Positions 19,729 through 29,001 are shown, counted from the stretch's first letter. The stretch is DNA of 64,000 bases from Corynebacterium sputi DSM 45148 (GCF_000427865.1 NZ_ATYV01000004.1:1-64000); one strand, 5' to 3'. The notes: generated by a model not told the origin, from the sequence alone. Translations and numbers: made by a program.

Positions 19729-20499
19729 CTAGGGCAGATCGATGACCATGCCACGCTCGGCAACGATGATCTCTCCGTCGTAATGCCGCGATGCTGCTTC
19801 CACTGCGCCCTCAGGATCCCCATAAGGAGGGATGTGAGTGAGCACCAATGTAGTGACACCTGCCCGGCTTGCAGCCTCGCCCGCTTCGGCGCCGGACATG
19901 TGCATCTGCGGCGGAATCGTCGGGTCGTCGCTGTCCTTCGCGCACCACGTCGCCTCACAGATGAGGACATCCGCGCCACGGGCCATCTCGATGACCTCAT
20001 CGGTCTTGGCAGTGTCACCGGTGTAGGCGAGAGAGCGGCCACCGACGTCGAGTCGGAAACCGTACGCCTCGATCGGATGCACCATCGGGAAGGGCGTAAC
20101 GGTCACTCCAGCGACATCGAATGATTCGTGCGAAACCAGACTCCGCAGTTCCAAAGAGTCAGAGAGGTCATCAATGCCCTCCCCGATCTCTGCAGAGGCG
20201 TGTCCCACTCGCAGCGCGGTGTCTGCCGGGCCCCACAGCACGTTGCGGCTCTGAGCGGCACCGGTCGGGTGATAGCGACGCCAGATCATCAGGGCGGGGA
20301 TGTCGAGGCAGTGGTCTGCATGCAAGTGAGTAAGCAGCAGGTCCACGGTCGACGGATTCGTGTACTTCTGCAGTTCGCCGAAAGTACCGGGACCCAGGTC
20401 CATGACGAACTGACCCGTGGGGCCGTCCACCAGATAGCCCGACGCCGGACAGTCAGGACCGCTCACGCTCCCTGAGCATCCGAGAACTGTGATCTTCAT
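19729..20499 (-). CDS. Metallo-beta-lactamase-fold hydrolase, Rv1339-like (256 aa)
   Basis: The sequence has the MBL motif THLHADHCLD, the later VHPIEAYG and YTGDTAKTDE, and the C-terminal HIPP, so it should bind two metal ions. Mycobacterial Rv1339, which has the same neighbours (rph and murI), has been reported to degrade cyclic AMP, and by context this protein is its orthologue. RNase Z-like activity is the main alternative. ATG 20499 (MKITVLG) is preferred; a GTG three codons upstream is in frame. No clear ribosome site is seen. If it does act on cAMP it would influence the CRP-type regulator GlxR. Confidence 0.88.
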   Translation of the reverse strand: MKITVLGCSGSVSGPDCPASGYLVDGPTGQFVMDLGPGTFGELQKYTNPSTVDLLLTHLHADHCLDIPALMIWRRYHPTGAAQSRNVLWGPADTALRVGHASAEIGEGIDDLSDSLELRSLVSHESFDVAGVTVTPFPMVHPIEAYGFRLDVGGRSLAYTGDTAKTDEVIEMARGADVLICEATWCAKDSDDPTIPPQMHMSGAEAGEAASRAGVTTLVLTHIPPYGDPEGAVEAASRHYDGEIIVAERGMVIDLP

Positions 20500-20560
20500 G
20501 CCTAACACTTTGCCACGCTCAGGCTTGGTTTACCTTGATCTGGGTCTATGGAAACCAAAA

Positions 20561-21436
20561 TCACTCTCCGAAACCAGCAGTGACTTCGGTCACTGAGGGC
20601 CCTAAGAAACGGGTGGCCAGCCGGGTAAACGGCGCCGGATCGCCCGTCGATTCAAAGAGACGGGTCGGAGGAGTGGGGGGTGTGTCGGTGTCGATGGGGA
20701 CGTCGTTAAGCAGGTCTTTTTCATACAGCACCCGCAGCACGTCATTAGCCGTCTCCTCTGCGGAGGACACCAGCGTGACTGACTCCCCCATTGCCAGCTG
20801 AATGACTCCGGAGAGCAGTGGGTAGTGCGTGCAGCCCAGCACCAAGGTGTCCACGCCCGCATCCTGCAATGGCGCCAAATAGCCCTCGGCCAAGCCAAGG
20901 ATCTGCCGTCCAGAGGTGATTCCTCGTTCAACGAAGTCCACAAACCTCGGGCAATCCGCAGCGACAACCTCAACTCCGGGAACCGCCTCGAAGAGGTCCT
21001 GATACGCGCGGGAGCGGATCGTCGCGGAGGTGCCGATAACTCCAATCTTCCCATTGCGAGTGGTAGCCACAGCCCGACGCACCGCCGGCAAAATCACCTC
21101 AACCACAGGAACGGGATACCGCTCACGAGCATCGCGCAGGAACGCGGCAGAAGCGGTATTGCAGGCAATGACGATCATCTTGCACCCACGCTCAACCAGC
21201 TCATCGCCAATCGCCGTGGAAAACGTCCGCACGTCCGCGAGCTTGCGAGGCCCATACGGGCCGTTCTCGGTGTCACCAACGTAGAGCAGCGATTCGTGCG
21301 GCAGCTTCTCCGCGATCGCCCTGGCAACCGTTAGCCCGCCGACACCGGAATCGAAGATGCCGATCGGCGCGGTCCGGTCCGGGGTGCCGGCTGTGGTTGC
21401 GCCGTGCTCGCCCGTCTCCGTGTGCAGAATATCCAT
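20561..21436 (-). CDS. murI: Glutamate racemase (291 aa)
   Basis: MurI makes D-glutamate for peptidoglycan. The protein has [13 protein letters not shown], the catalytic cysteines in ACNTAS and GCTHYPLL, and the expected length with a longer N-terminal leader of about 25 residues. ATG 21436 is preceded at 6 nt by TAGTCT, which suggests a leaderless start. The neighbouring rhomboid gene and Rv1339-like gene give the mycobacterial order. Confidence 0.96.
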   Translation of the reverse strand: MDILHTETGEHGATTAGTPDRTAPIGIFDSGVGGLTVARAIAEKLPHESLLYVGDTENGPYGPRKLADVRTFSTAIGDELVERGCKMIVIACNTASAAFLRDARERYPVPVVEVILPAVRRAVATTRNGKIGVIGTSATIRSRAYQDLFEAVPGVEVVAADCPRFVDFVERGITSGRQILGLAEGYLAPLQDAGVDTLVLGCTHYPLLSGVIQLAMGESVTLVSSAEETANDVLRVLYEKDLLNDVPIDTDTPPTPPTRLFESTGDPAPFTRLATRFLGPSVTEVTAGFGE

Positions 21437-21442
21437 GCCCAA

Positions 21443-21448
21443 AGACTA
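21443..21448 (-). promoter_or_regulatory. -10 box of a leaderless promoter (murI)
   Basis: TAGTCT on the minus strand is followed by 6 nt (TTGGGC) and ATG 21436. Confidence 0.5.
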
Positions 21449-21460
21449 ACCAGGCTCGCC

Positions 21461-22114
21461 CTAACGCACGCCGGTGGCCACTCTCGGCCGCTTCGCTACC
21501 CGTCCGCGACCGGTCCGCAGGATCGATGCCGCCAGCACACCGCCGACCGCGCCGAACAAGTGCATCTGCCAGCTCACGCCCTGCTGAGTCGGGAACACGC
21601 CCCACAGCAGACCGGAGTAGAACACTGCCAGAACCACGCCAAGTGCCAGCTGCAGGAAGGACCGGTTCCAGATACCGCGGGCAATGAGGAACGCCAACCA
21701 GCCGTAGACCAGGCCCGATGCGCCGATGTGATTAGTTCCCAGTCCGCCGAGCAGCCAGGTCAGTACGCCGGAGACAATCATGACGATTGCCGTGACCTGG
21801 AACCACAACTTCTTCGAGGTAAACGCGATCAGACCACCGAGCACCGCCGCCGGCACGGTATTTGCCGTCAGGTGCGCGAAGTCACCGTGCAGGAACGGGG
21901 CGAAGAAGATTCCCAACAGTCCCCACGTGTCCCACGGGCGCACGCCTCCGAGTTGGGTCAGCATGCCACCGGTGAGATACGTGTCAATGAAATACACCAG
22001 CCACGTCACCACGGTGAATCCGATGGCGACAGTAATCGCAGAGCGGAAACCCCCGTCCGAGCTTTCCGGCAATGCGGGTTTCTTCGGGTTGTTCCTCTGC
22101 GGTACGTACGTCAT
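21461..22114 (-). CDS. Rhomboid-family intramembrane serine protease (217 aa)
   Basis: Rhomboids cut substrate proteins inside the membrane. The catalytic serine motif GASGLVYGW and the later histidine in WQMHLFGAVGG are present, with six hydrophobic segments and the loop APFLHGDFAHLTANT that positions the oxyanion residues. ATG 22114 follows GAAGGGA. It corresponds to mycobacterial Rv1337 by position next to murI. Its substrate is unknown. The gene lies 17 bp after the P1 peptidase gene, so the two are probably transcribed together. Confidence 0.92.
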   Translation of the reverse strand: MTYVPQRNNPKKPALPESSDGGFRSAITVAIGFTVVTWLVYFIDTYLTGGMLTQLGGVRPWDTWGLLGIFFAPFLHGDFAHLTANTVPAAVLGGLIAFTSKKLWFQVTAIVMIVSGVLTWLLGGLGTNHIGASGLVYGWLAFLIARGIWNRSFLQLALGVVLAVFYSGLLWGVFPTQQGVSWQMHLFGAVGGVLAASILRTGRGRVAKRPRVATGVR

Positions 22115-22131
22115 GGCGGTGTCCCTTCGGG

Positions 22132-23211
22132 TTAGCCGTCTGTCTCGGAGATGTCCCGCCAGGCGGGCACTCCTCCTACTTCGGTGGCCGAGCTTACTGC
22201 GTCGACGATGGCGAAACGTGTGGCGTCTGCTGTGGCTGCGCTGAGAATCGCCAGTTCAGGGTCGGCCACGGTGCCGTCCTCGCCTGTCGCGAGTGCGAAG
22301 AATGTGTCCCCGTCCATTGGTAGGTGAGCCGGCCGCACGGCGATCGCCAGTCCGTCGTGTGCGGACATGGCCAGGCGTTTCGCCTGGGATGCGGTCAGCG
22401 GAGCGTCGGTGAGCACGGCGCCGATGGTGGTGTTCAAAGATTTCTTGCTTCCCGACGTCTCCGTCACCACCGGAAACTTCATCATCCCCACGAAAAACCG
22501 ATCAAGTTTCTCGCGCGCCTCCGGTTGGATCGTGCCAGCATCAGGGTCCCCGTAGAGCCGACCGTCTGGGCCGACCACTGCTCCTGCTGGGTTCGCCACG
22601 ACGATCACTGAGACTTCATAGCCGCCGGCCGATTCGAGCAGTTTCACTGAGGCCCGACCCACGCCGCCCTTGATCGCGCCAGCCATTGCCGCGGTACCGG
22701 CTCCGACGGATCCAGATGCGAGGGGCTCCGCCTGTACACCGGCTTCTCGGGCGGCGACGGCTGCGTCATACGCAGCACGTCCGGTCCCAGAATCCGGCAG
22801 GTCCGGCTCGCCGACGAGAAGATCGAAGATGACGGCAGCGGGAACCAAGGGAACGCGGATCTCAGGTCGAAGGTCGGATACTTGGATACCGAGGTGGGCG
22901 TCGGAAAGCGAGCGCATGACACCATCCGCCGCAGCGAGCCCGAACGCTGAACCACCGCACAGCGCGATCGCATGAACCTTGTCCATCGTATTCCACGGAT
23001 CAAGCAGATCAGTCTCCCGGGTACCGGGGCCACCGCCGCGAACATCAACGGCCGCGGTAGTCGGCTGATCGCACAGAAGCAGGGTGGCACCGGTGTCCCC
23101 CACCTGCACCTGGCCCACCGACACCCCACCGGAGGAGCCAGGATCAAACAGCGTGTCACCGCCGACGCTCAACTGGCCTCCGAAGGGCTGGGTGGACCAG
23201 GTTCGTGTCAT
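22132..23211 (-). CDS. P1-family (DmpA-like) self-processing peptidase (359 aa)
   Basis: P1 peptidases cut themselves into two chains to expose an N-terminal Ser or Thr nucleophile and then act as aminopeptidases. The protein shows the ALCGGSAFGL segment, GSVGAGTAAMAGAIKGGVG, and NTTIGAVLTDAPLT, where the first Thr after Asn is the likely self-cleavage nucleophile. ATG 23211 overlaps the DUF2017 stop as ATGA, which fixes the start and implies coupled translation; an upstream in-frame extension to 23259 is not needed. It is the counterpart of mycobacterial Rv1333. The physiological substrate is not known. Confidence 0.9.
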   Translation of the reverse strand: MTRTWSTQPFGGQLSVGGDTLFDPGSSGGVSVGQVQVGDTGATLLLCDQPTTAAVDVRGGGPGTRETDLLDPWNTMDKVHAIALCGGSAFGLAAADGVMRSLSDAHLGIQVSDLRPEIRVPLVPAAVIFDLLVGEPDLPDSGTGRAAYDAAVAAREAGVQAEPLASGSVGAGTAAMAGAIKGGVGRASVKLLESAGGYEVSVIVVANPAGAVVGPDGRLYGDPDAGTIQPEAREKLDRFFVGMMKFPVVTETSGSKKSLNTTIGAVLTDAPLTASQAKRLAMSAHDGLAIAVRPAHLPMDGDTFFALATGEDGTVADPELAILSAATADATRFAIVDAVSSATEVGGVPAWRDISETDG

Positions 23212-23762
23212 TCCCTCATCAACTCCTCCAGGAGGGACTCCTGGTTGTAACCGAGCCACTGGTACATCGCGTCGACTTGCTGGGACTGTTCCATCGGGCC
23301 TGCGAGGTTCTCCAAGGTCACATGGAGGTAGAGCCGGAGGTCATTGAGACCGGCGATCCAACTCTGGGCTTGCTCAGCGGTGAGGACGACCTCGCCATTG
23401 CCGGACGAATCCGCCAGGGCATCGAGAACAACCCGAAGCTGCTCGAGCTTGGCCTCAGTGATCTCCGACTCATTGAGCATCCGCAGCATCGCATTTTCAC
23501 CGTCAGTCGGCTGATCGCTGTCCTGCTCGAAGTCCGGGAGCAACCGCGCAAGGCGAGGATCTTCCGGCGGCTCCGAATGTCCCGAAGGCATTCCGGTCAA
23601 CTCCGCCAACTCGTCCTTGGGTCCGGACTGGACTCGTTCCATCAGGGCATCAGAGACACTGGCGGCTAGTTCACCAAGGAGCTGGACCTCCTGCATCTCC
23701 ATTACGGTGTGGTACTTCGGCGTTCCGCGGAACATTCCCCGCTTGCGTTTCCACGGCTGCAT
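23208..23762 (-). CDS. DUF2017 protein, Rv1332-like (184 aa)
   Basis: The protein starts MQPWKRKRGMFRG, continues with helical segments (VQLLGELAASVSDALMERV) and ends with WLGYNQESLLEELM, matching DUF2017, which is almost always encoded beside clpS in actinobacteria. No catalytic motif is evident. It lies 55 bp downstream of clpS and overlaps the P1 peptidase by 4 bp, so clpS-DUF2017-peptidase-rhomboid form a likely operon. The link to proteolysis is inferred from context only. Confidence 0.88.
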   Translation of the reverse strand: MQPWKRKRGMFRGTPKYHTVMEMQEVQLLGELAASVSDALMERVQSGPKDELAELTGMPSGHSEPPEDPRLARLLPDFEQDSDQPTDGENAMLRMLNESEITEAKLEQLRVVLDALADSSGNGEVVLTAEQAQSWIAGLNDLRLYLHVTLENLAGPMEQSQQVDAMYQWLGYNQESLLEELMRE

Positions 23763-23817
23763 GTCTTCTCGCTGTCCTTAAGTTCTGTGGATCGGGTGGT
23801 CCGGGCTGCGGCGCTGA

Positions 23818-24111
23818 CTAGTCCGAGCGCTGCATCGTCGCCCACAGACCAGCTTTGTGGAGCTTCTTCACATCCGACTCAACCTTGTCGCGGTCGCCAG
23901 AGGTGACTACCGCCTTACCGTCGTTGTGCACCTTGAGCATCAGGTCGTGTGCCTGCTGCCGGCCCATCCCGAAGAGCATCTGGAACACGTAGGTGACGTA
24001 ACTCATCAGATTCACCGGGTCATCCCAGACGAGGCACAGCCACGGCTTGTCCGCTTCGGTCGCCGTATCTGTCTCGGCGATTTCCATGGGCGAAGCGGCG
24101 GGTGTGGTCAT
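23818..24111 (-). CDS. clpS: ATP-dependent Clp protease adaptor ClpS (97 aa)
   Basis: ClpS delivers N-degron substrates to ClpC/ClpP. The core reads [20 protein letters not shown], with the DDPVN signature, then [20 protein letters not shown], which forms the N-end residue pocket. The start is ATG 24111 ([11 protein letters not shown]), giving a normal length; a longer open frame upstream to 24423 runs antisense through pncB and is not used. TATCCT sits 7 nt before the ATG, so the message is probably leaderless. It is divergent from pncB with 76 bp between. Confidence 0.95.
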   Translation of the reverse strand: MTTPAASPMEIAETDTATEADKPWLCLVWDDPVNLMSYVTYVFQMLFGMGRQQAHDLMLKVHNDGKAVVTSGDRDKVESDVKKLHKAGLWATMQRSD

Positions 24112-24118
24112 GCAAACA

Positions 24119-24124
24119 AGGATA
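24119..24124 (-). promoter_or_regulatory. -10 box of a leaderless promoter (clpS)
   Basis: TATCCT on the minus strand is followed by 7 nt (TGTTTGC) and ATG 24111. Confidence 0.5.
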
Positions 24125-24174
24125 ACGGCATCCTCAGACAGCCGTGCATGAACCCGACCTCGGACCGTGCCGGA

Positions 24175-24180
24175 TAGACT
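24175..24180 (+). promoter_or_regulatory. -10 box of a leaderless promoter (pncB)
   Basis: TAGACT is followed by 7 nt (CAGTCGG) and GTG 24188. Together with the clpS box it makes a compact divergent promoter. Confidence 0.5.
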
Positions 24181-24187
24181 CAGTCGG

Positions 24188-25489
24188 GTGACCGATTCGA
24201 CTGCCCTTCTCACCGACAAGTACGAGCTGACGATGCTCCAGGCCGCACTGCGCGACGGCACCGCGCACCGGCGCTGCGCCTTCGAAGTTTTCGGCCGTCG
24301 GCTTCCCAATGAACGCCGGTATGGCGTCGTCGCCGGAACCGCCCGGGTCCTGGACGCGATCATGCGTTTCCGGTTCACCGAGGAGCAGCTCGCAACCCTT
24401 AACTTCCTCGATGCCGAGACCATTCAGTTCCTTCGGGACTACCGGTTCTCCGGTGACATCGATGGCTACCGCGAGGGTGAGATTTACTTCCCCGCCTCTC
24501 CATTGCTGACGGTCCGCGGCTCGTTCGCTGAGTGCGTCATCCTGGAGACGCTCATCCTGTCGATCCTCAACGCTGACTCCGCGATCGCCTCTGCCGCGAC
24601 CCGCATGGTCACCGCTGCCGATGGCCGTCCGATAATCGAGATGGGCTCTAGGCGCACCCAAGAACAAGCAGCCGTGAGCTCCGCACGAGCAGCCTATCTC
24701 GCAGGTTTCGACGCGACCTCCAACTTAGAAGCTGCCATGCGGTACGGGATCCCGGCCTCGGGCACTTCTGCCCACGCCTGGACTCTGCTGCACACCAACC
24801 CGGATGGCACCCACAACGAAGCCGCCGCGTTCCGAGCGCAGGTCGAGTCCCTTGGCATCGGCACGACGCTTCTGGTGGATACCTACGACATCACCAATGG
24901 CGTTGCTACCGCTATCGAGGTTGCTGGTCCCGAACTCGGCGCCGTCCGCATCGACTCCGGTGACCTGGGTGTGCTGGCCCGACAGGTTCGCCAGCAGCTC
25001 GATTCCCTAGGTGCTCACAACACTCAGATCGTGGTCTCCTCTGATCTCGACGAATTTGCCATCGCCGCTCTTCGCGCTGAGCCTGTCGACGTCTACGGAG
25101 TCGGCACCTCCGTCGTCACCGGCTCCGGCGCCCCGACCGCTGGACTGGTCTACAAGCTTGTGGAGGTCGACGGCACCCCGGTCGCGAAACGCTCGCTCGA
25201 CAAGCGCAGCCACGGTGGCGCCAAGTCAGCCGTCCGCGCCTGCCGACGCTCCGGTACCGCCGTCGAGGAAATCGCCTTCCCGATTGGCACTCCGATTCCC
25301 GATGTCGGACACCTAGAGATCACCGAACTGACCGTTCCGATGGTCCGTGACGGTGACATTGTCGATGGCCAGCCGACCCTGCGCGAGTCCCGCGAGCACC
25401 TCGCCAGAGCTCTGGTTTCCCTGCCGTGGGAGGGCCTTGCTCTCTCCCGCGACGAGCCTGTGCTGCACGTGCGTTACCACAATGTCTGA
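24188..25489 (+). CDS. pncB: Nicotinate phosphoribosyltransferase (433 aa)
   Basis: PncB joins nicotinate and PRPP to give nicotinate mononucleotide, the first step of NAD salvage. The N-terminus [15 protein letters not shown], the [13 protein letters not shown] segment, [11 protein letters not shown] and the phosphate-binding [15 protein letters not shown] are family hallmarks. GTG 24188 is chosen because of the hexamer 7 nt upstream and because homology begins at [10 protein letters not shown]. The 3' end overlaps dinG by 8 bp, so the two are co-transcribed, as in mycobacteria (Rv1330c-Rv1329c). With nadE at 53.3 kb, the window holds two enzymes of the same NAD pathway. Confidence 0.95.
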   Translation: MTDSTALLTDKYELTMLQAALRDGTAHRRCAFEVFGRRLPNERRYGVVAGTARVLDAIMRFRFTEEQLATLNFLDAETIQFLRDYRFSGDIDGYREGEIYFPASPLLTVRGSFAECVILETLILSILNADSAIASAATRMVTAADGRPIIEMGSRRTQEQAAVSSARAAYLAGFDATSNLEAAMRYGIPASGTSAHAWTLLHTNPDGTHNEAAAFRAQVESLGIGTTLLVDTYDITNGVATAIEVAGPELGAVRIDSGDLGVLARQVRQQLDSLGAHNTQIVVSSDLDEFAIAALRAEPVDVYGVGTSVVTGSGAPTAGLVYKLVEVDGTPVAKRSLDKRSHGGAKSAVRACRRSGTAVEEIAFPIGTPIPDVGHLEITELTVPMVRDGDIVDGQPTLRESREHLARALVSLPWEGLALSRDEPVLHVRYHNV

Positions 25490-27497
25490 GTCGACGACCG
25501 ACAGCACAACCGAGTCCACCCCGGCTGATGAGGCTGCGGGAGGTGGAGCAGGGAACGTCGAGAAACTGCTCTCTGAAGCGGTAAGCGCTCTTGGCGGTTC
25601 GCGCCGTGACGGCCAGGTCCGGATGACCCGCGCCGTGCACGGAGCCTTCGCGAACGAACGGCACCTGGCTGTCCAAGCCGGCACTGGTACCGGCAAATCG
25701 CTGGCATACCTGGTGCCAGCGATCGACCGGGCGATGTCAACGGACTCGACAGTGATCGTTTCCACGGCGACCATCGCGCTGCAGCGCCAGTTGGTGGACC
25801 GAGACCTGCCCAGACTTACCGAGGCTTTAACGCCGCACCTGAAGCGCAAGCCGACTTTCGCGATCCTCAAAGGCCGCAACAACTACCTCTGCCAGCGCAA
25901 ACTCGGAGAAACTCCTGAGGATGATGGGCAAGAGGAGATCATCGATGAGGCCCAACTGAGCCTCACCGCCAAGCACGTGATGCGGCTGCGCGAATGGGCG
26001 CAGGAGACCGAGACCGGCGACCGCGACTCCTTGGAGAAGGGTGTGCTCGACCAGGCCTGGCGGCAGGTGTCGGTGACCTCCCGCGAATGTGTCGGCGCGA
26101 CTCGTTGCCCGTTCGGCGATACCTGCTTCGCAGAGGTCGCGAAGATGGAGGCGTCCGAGGTAGACGTGGTTGTCACCAATCACGCGATGCTCGCCATTGA
26201 CGCCATGAGTGACAGCACTGTCCTGCCTGAACACGACTGCGTGGTTATCGACGAGGCCCATGAGCTCGAGGGCCGCATCACTTCCATGAGCACCGAGGAC
26301 ATCTCCCCCGCCGCTGTCACCGTGGCGGTGCGCCGTGCCCGCAAACTCGGTGCGGACGAGCAGATCGCCGATGTCGAAGAGGCGATGGACCTGCTTCGGG
26401 AAACCCTTGGATCGCTTCCCGACGACCACATCGGCCGTTGGATCCACCTGCCCGACCGGGTCGGAGACGCACTTGTAGCTGTTCGCCAGGCACTGTGGAA
26501 CGCCCAGACGGCACTGCAAACCTCCCAGCAAGGTGATGCTTCCGAGCGCCAAGCCGTGCGAGTGACCTTCGAGAATCTCCATGACACTGTGGTGCGAATT
26601 CTCGCCCAGGTCGGCGGCGACGACTCAAAGAAGAATGGCACCGGCCCGGACGTGGTGTGGATGACGGACAACCGGGTCATCTCCGTGGCTCCACTGTCGG
26701 TGGCCGAGATGCTTCGCAATCGACTATTCAGTGAGTCGACTGTTGTGTTGGCTTCGGCGACGCTGGCACTTGGCGGCAACTTTGGGGCGATGGCTGCCTC
26801 TTGGGGGCTGCCTAAGAATTCGTGGGATTCAATGGACGTGGGTACCCCATTTGAACCAGGAAAATCCGGGATCCTCTACACCGCGCGGCATCTGCCTAAG
26901 CCAGGGCGCACCGGTGCTGACCCGGCTGTCTACGACGAAATCGAGGCTCTCATCCGCGCCGCCGGCGGCCGTACCCTAGGCCTATTTAGTTCCCGCCGAG
27001 GTGCCGAAATGGCTGCCGAGGAGATGCGCAAGCGCCTGCCGTTCGACGTCCTTTGCCAAGGCGAAGACTCCACCGGCAACCTCGTCGATAAGTTCGCCGC
27101 CAGTGAGAACACGTGTCTCTTTGGAACTTTGACACTCTGGCAGGGCGTCGATGTGCCGGGACCATCGTTGTCCCTGGTCCTCATCGACCGAATCCCGTTC
27201 CCGCGGCCGGATGACCCGCTTTTATCTGCACGCGCCGACGCCGCCGATGCCGCCGGCCGCAGCGGATTCATGGAAGTCTCCGCCACCCACGCTGCTTTGC
27301 TGCTGGCGCAGGGAGCCGGGCGGCTTCTTCGCTCCGTCGGAGATCGTGGTGTCGTGGCGGTGCTTGATCCCCGGCTATCGACTGCCCGCTATGGACCCTG
27401 GCTGGCCGCGTCGATGCCTCCGTTCTGGCGAACCACGAACAAGAAGGTGGCCCTCGGGGCCCTGGAGCGGTTGGTCCAAGCGCGCCACAAACGCTGA
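25482..27497 (+). CDS. dinG: DinG-family ATP-dependent DNA helicase (671 aa)
   Basis: DinG is an XPD-like 5'-3' superfamily 2 helicase that resolves R-loops and unusual structures. It shows Walker A AGTGTGKS (about 66-73), the DEAH box VVIDEAHEL (about 254), cysteines near 137 and in CVGATRCPFGDTC (about 203-216) that fit a 4Fe-4S cluster, and the C-terminal motif GRLLRSVGDRGVVAVLDPR. ATG 25482 overlaps the end of pncB and gives the shortest complete protein; the open frame to 25347 is overlap with pncB. The first 25 residues are low-complexity Ser/Thr/Glu. No SOS box is visible. Confidence 0.94.
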   Translation: MSESTTDSTTESTPADEAAGGGAGNVEKLLSEAVSALGGSRRDGQVRMTRAVHGAFANERHLAVQAGTGTGKSLAYLVPAIDRAMSTDSTVIVSTATIALQRQLVDRDLPRLTEALTPHLKRKPTFAILKGRNNYLCQRKLGETPEDDGQEEIIDEAQLSLTAKHVMRLREWAQETETGDRDSLEKGVLDQAWRQVSVTSRECVGATRCPFGDTCFAEVAKMEASEVDVVVTNHAMLAIDAMSDSTVLPEHDCVVIDEAHELEGRITSMSTEDISPAAVTVAVRRARKLGADEQIADVEEAMDLLRETLGSLPDDHIGRWIHLPDRVGDALVAVRQALWNAQTALQTSQQGDASERQAVRVTFENLHDTVVRILAQVGGDDSKKNGTGPDVVWMTDNRVISVAPLSVAEMLRNRLFSESTVVLASATLALGGNFGAMAASWGLPKNSWDSMDVGTPFEPGKSGILYTARHLPKPGRTGADPAVYDEIEALIRAAGGRTLGLFSSRRGAEMAAEEMRKRLPFDVLCQGEDSTGNLVDKFAASENTCLFGTLTLWQGVDVPGPSLSLVLIDRIPFPRPDDPLLSARADAADAAGRSGFMEVSATHAALLLAQGAGRLLRSVGDRGVVAVLDPRLSTARYGPWLAASMPPFWRTTNKKVALGALERLVQARHKR

Positions 27498-27572
27498 CGC
27501 ACTGTCCGGCCCTCCACGGATCAACGCACCTTGCCCTCGCCCTCCGGTCTTCCGTCCCACCCAGCCCCCTCC

Positions 27573-27606
27573 GTTCGTAGGTCTCAAACCTCGTTTTCCC
27601 AGGTAG
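27573..27606. repeat. Flanking repeat, left copy
   Basis: GTTCGTAGGTCTCAAACCTC followed closely by TTTTCCCAGGTA resembles a longer sequence at 28832-28887 (GTTCGTGGGAGTTAAACCCC ... TTTCCCCAGGTA). The pair flank the broken DUF559 gene in the same orientation. Similarity was judged by eye and contains gaps. Confidence 0.35.
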
Positions 27607-27698
27607 CCGATTCCCTTCGGCTACATACGGGGGTATTCAGTGAGTGCCCGCACGGCCCTCTGGGAACCGAAGGGCTAATTCGATGCGTCTAACTAGGT

Positions 27699-28805
27699 GT
27701 GAAGGGGAACTCCAATAATCAGGTCCATCCAACGACGACCACATCACACCACGACGGCATTGCCGGGCTGCACAAGTCCGGGGTCATAAAGATTGCTTCC
27801 GCAGATGGCAAGGGTCGTGCACGATGGGCCAACAAGGTCAACAATGGTCAAGCAATTCGACTCCTGCCCGGTTGCTTCATTCGGACCAGGTTGTGGTCCG
27901 GCGCGAAGCCATGGGAACGGTTCCGTTATCTCTGCATCGCAGCTTCTCTGAAGTATCCGACGAGGTTTCTCACTCTCGATGCAGCGGCGTCACTTCATGG
28001 CATTCCCCTAATCCGCACCCCACGCCGAATTGTCCTCGGATCTGCGAACAGCAAACGTTCCTAATCCACTCCAACCCATGATCCGTTGGTCCGAGTGGAC
28101 CTTCGCCGGAGGACGGTACCGGGTGGAGAGGTGGTGGTCGTGGATGGATTCGCGACGACATCGCTGCCATGGACCGCCGCCGCAATCGCAGGAAGAGCGA
28201 TCACCGGGCCGAACGCTGACTACGGAACAGCGCTGGTTGCCCTCGAAGGAGCTCTGCGGAATCTGTCACCGACGGGCAACATAAAGCAGGCCATACTCGA
28301 CTGCGTCGCGAAGATGCATCGAGGTCGGGCTGCTGCAACCATCAACCAACTGGTTAATCTCGCCGATTCGCGTTCAGACAGCCCGGCGGAATCACTCATG
28401 CGTCTCGTTCTGTTCGAACTTGGATTCATCGACCATAAGCAGCAGGTCATCATCGGTGATGACCATGGCAACTTCATTGCTCGGGTCGATTTCATGCTCA
28501 TCGCCTACAACATCGTCATTGAGGTCGACGGCGAAGGTAAGTACAACGGCACATTCGGCGATCCGTTTGAGCAACTCAACCGAGAACGAAGGCGCCACAA
28601 CGCCATAACGAATCTCGGGTACCAAGTGATCCGAATCTCCTGGAAGCAGCTGCAAAGCGGAGAGGCGAAGCAATTGATCATGAATGCGGTTAATGCACCG
28701 AACTCGACCAGCCGAACGATCCGTGGGACCCGGCGTCTCGCCGAAAAGATCCGAACGATGTCCGAGTATGGGAAAGAAGAAATCCGCTGGACGAACATGC
28801 CATGA
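27699..28805 (+). pseudogene. DUF559-type nuclease-like protein, split by one in-frame TAA
   Basis: The N-terminal part has the form of the winged-helix segment found before many actinobacterial DUF559 domains (FLTLDAAASLHGIPL). The C-terminal part carries the VSR-like, PD-(D/E)xK fold signature: ESLMRLVLFELGF, ARVDFMLIAYNIVIEVDGEGKY and RRRHNAITNLGYQVIRISW. Both halves share one frame, broken only by TAA at 28062-28064 in TCC TAA TCC. GTG 27699 is the first usable start, and no convincing ribosome site is seen. DUF559 proteins are often found in mobile or defence-related settings and their role is unproven. The gene is probably inactive unless read through or restarted at TTG 28086. Confidence 0.75.
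28062..28064 (+). other. In-frame stop codon TAA inside DUF559 gene
   Basis: The frame is open for 121 codons before and 247 codons after this stop with no shift, so a single base change (for example from CAA) is the simplest cause. Confidence 0.75.
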
Positions 28806-28831
28806 GGCCACAACCCCCTATCGATACCTCG

Positions 28832-28887
28832 GTTCGTGGGAGTTAAACCCCCGCTACGCAGAGCCTGAACCGAATTTCCCCAGGTAA
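28832..28887. repeat. Flanking repeat, right copy
   Basis: This sequence shares its two ends with 27573-27606 but has about 20 extra bases in the middle. It lies 27 bp after the stop of the DUF559 gene. Confidence 0.35.
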
Positions 28888-28928
28888 AGAGGCGCTCTGG
28901 TCTACGACCAGGGGTGGCGCACTCTTTA
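28884..28928 (+). terminator. Imperfect long hairpin after the DUF559 gene
   Basis: AAAGAG, GCGC and CTGGTC pair with GACCAG, GCGC and CTCTTT around a TAC loop, with small bulges. The stem ends in TTTATG. It probably terminates the DUF559 transcript and insulates gntR. Confidence 0.55.
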
Positions 28929-28961
28929 TGTCTCGCCGGAACCGTCATAACCAACCCCTGA

Positions 28962-28981
28962 TGCATGCATTAATGCATGCA
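28962..28981. promoter_or_regulatory. Perfect 20-bp palindrome, probable GntR operator
   Basis: TGCATGCATT is followed directly by its exact complement AATGCATGCA. The palindrome ends 20 bp before gntR and lies where the -35 and spacer region would be relative to a TAGCGT hexamer at 28988. FCD-type GntR proteins bind short palindromes and commonly repress their own operon, so this is probably the binding site of the adjacent regulator. Confidence 0.65.
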
Positions 28982-29001
28982 AGAGCGTAGCGTCCGATCA
29001 C

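Noticed and set aside
23818..24423. Longer form of ClpS with about 100 extra N-terminal residues
   Set aside because: The extension is antisense to pncB, Arg/Ser-rich and absent from ClpS proteins; ATG 24111 has a fitting promoter.
28962..28981. The TGCATGCA palindrome as a terminator
   Set aside because: It lies directly before gntR in the promoter region, and the terminator-like hairpin of the preceding gene is already present at 28884; a palindrome without loop fits an operator better.
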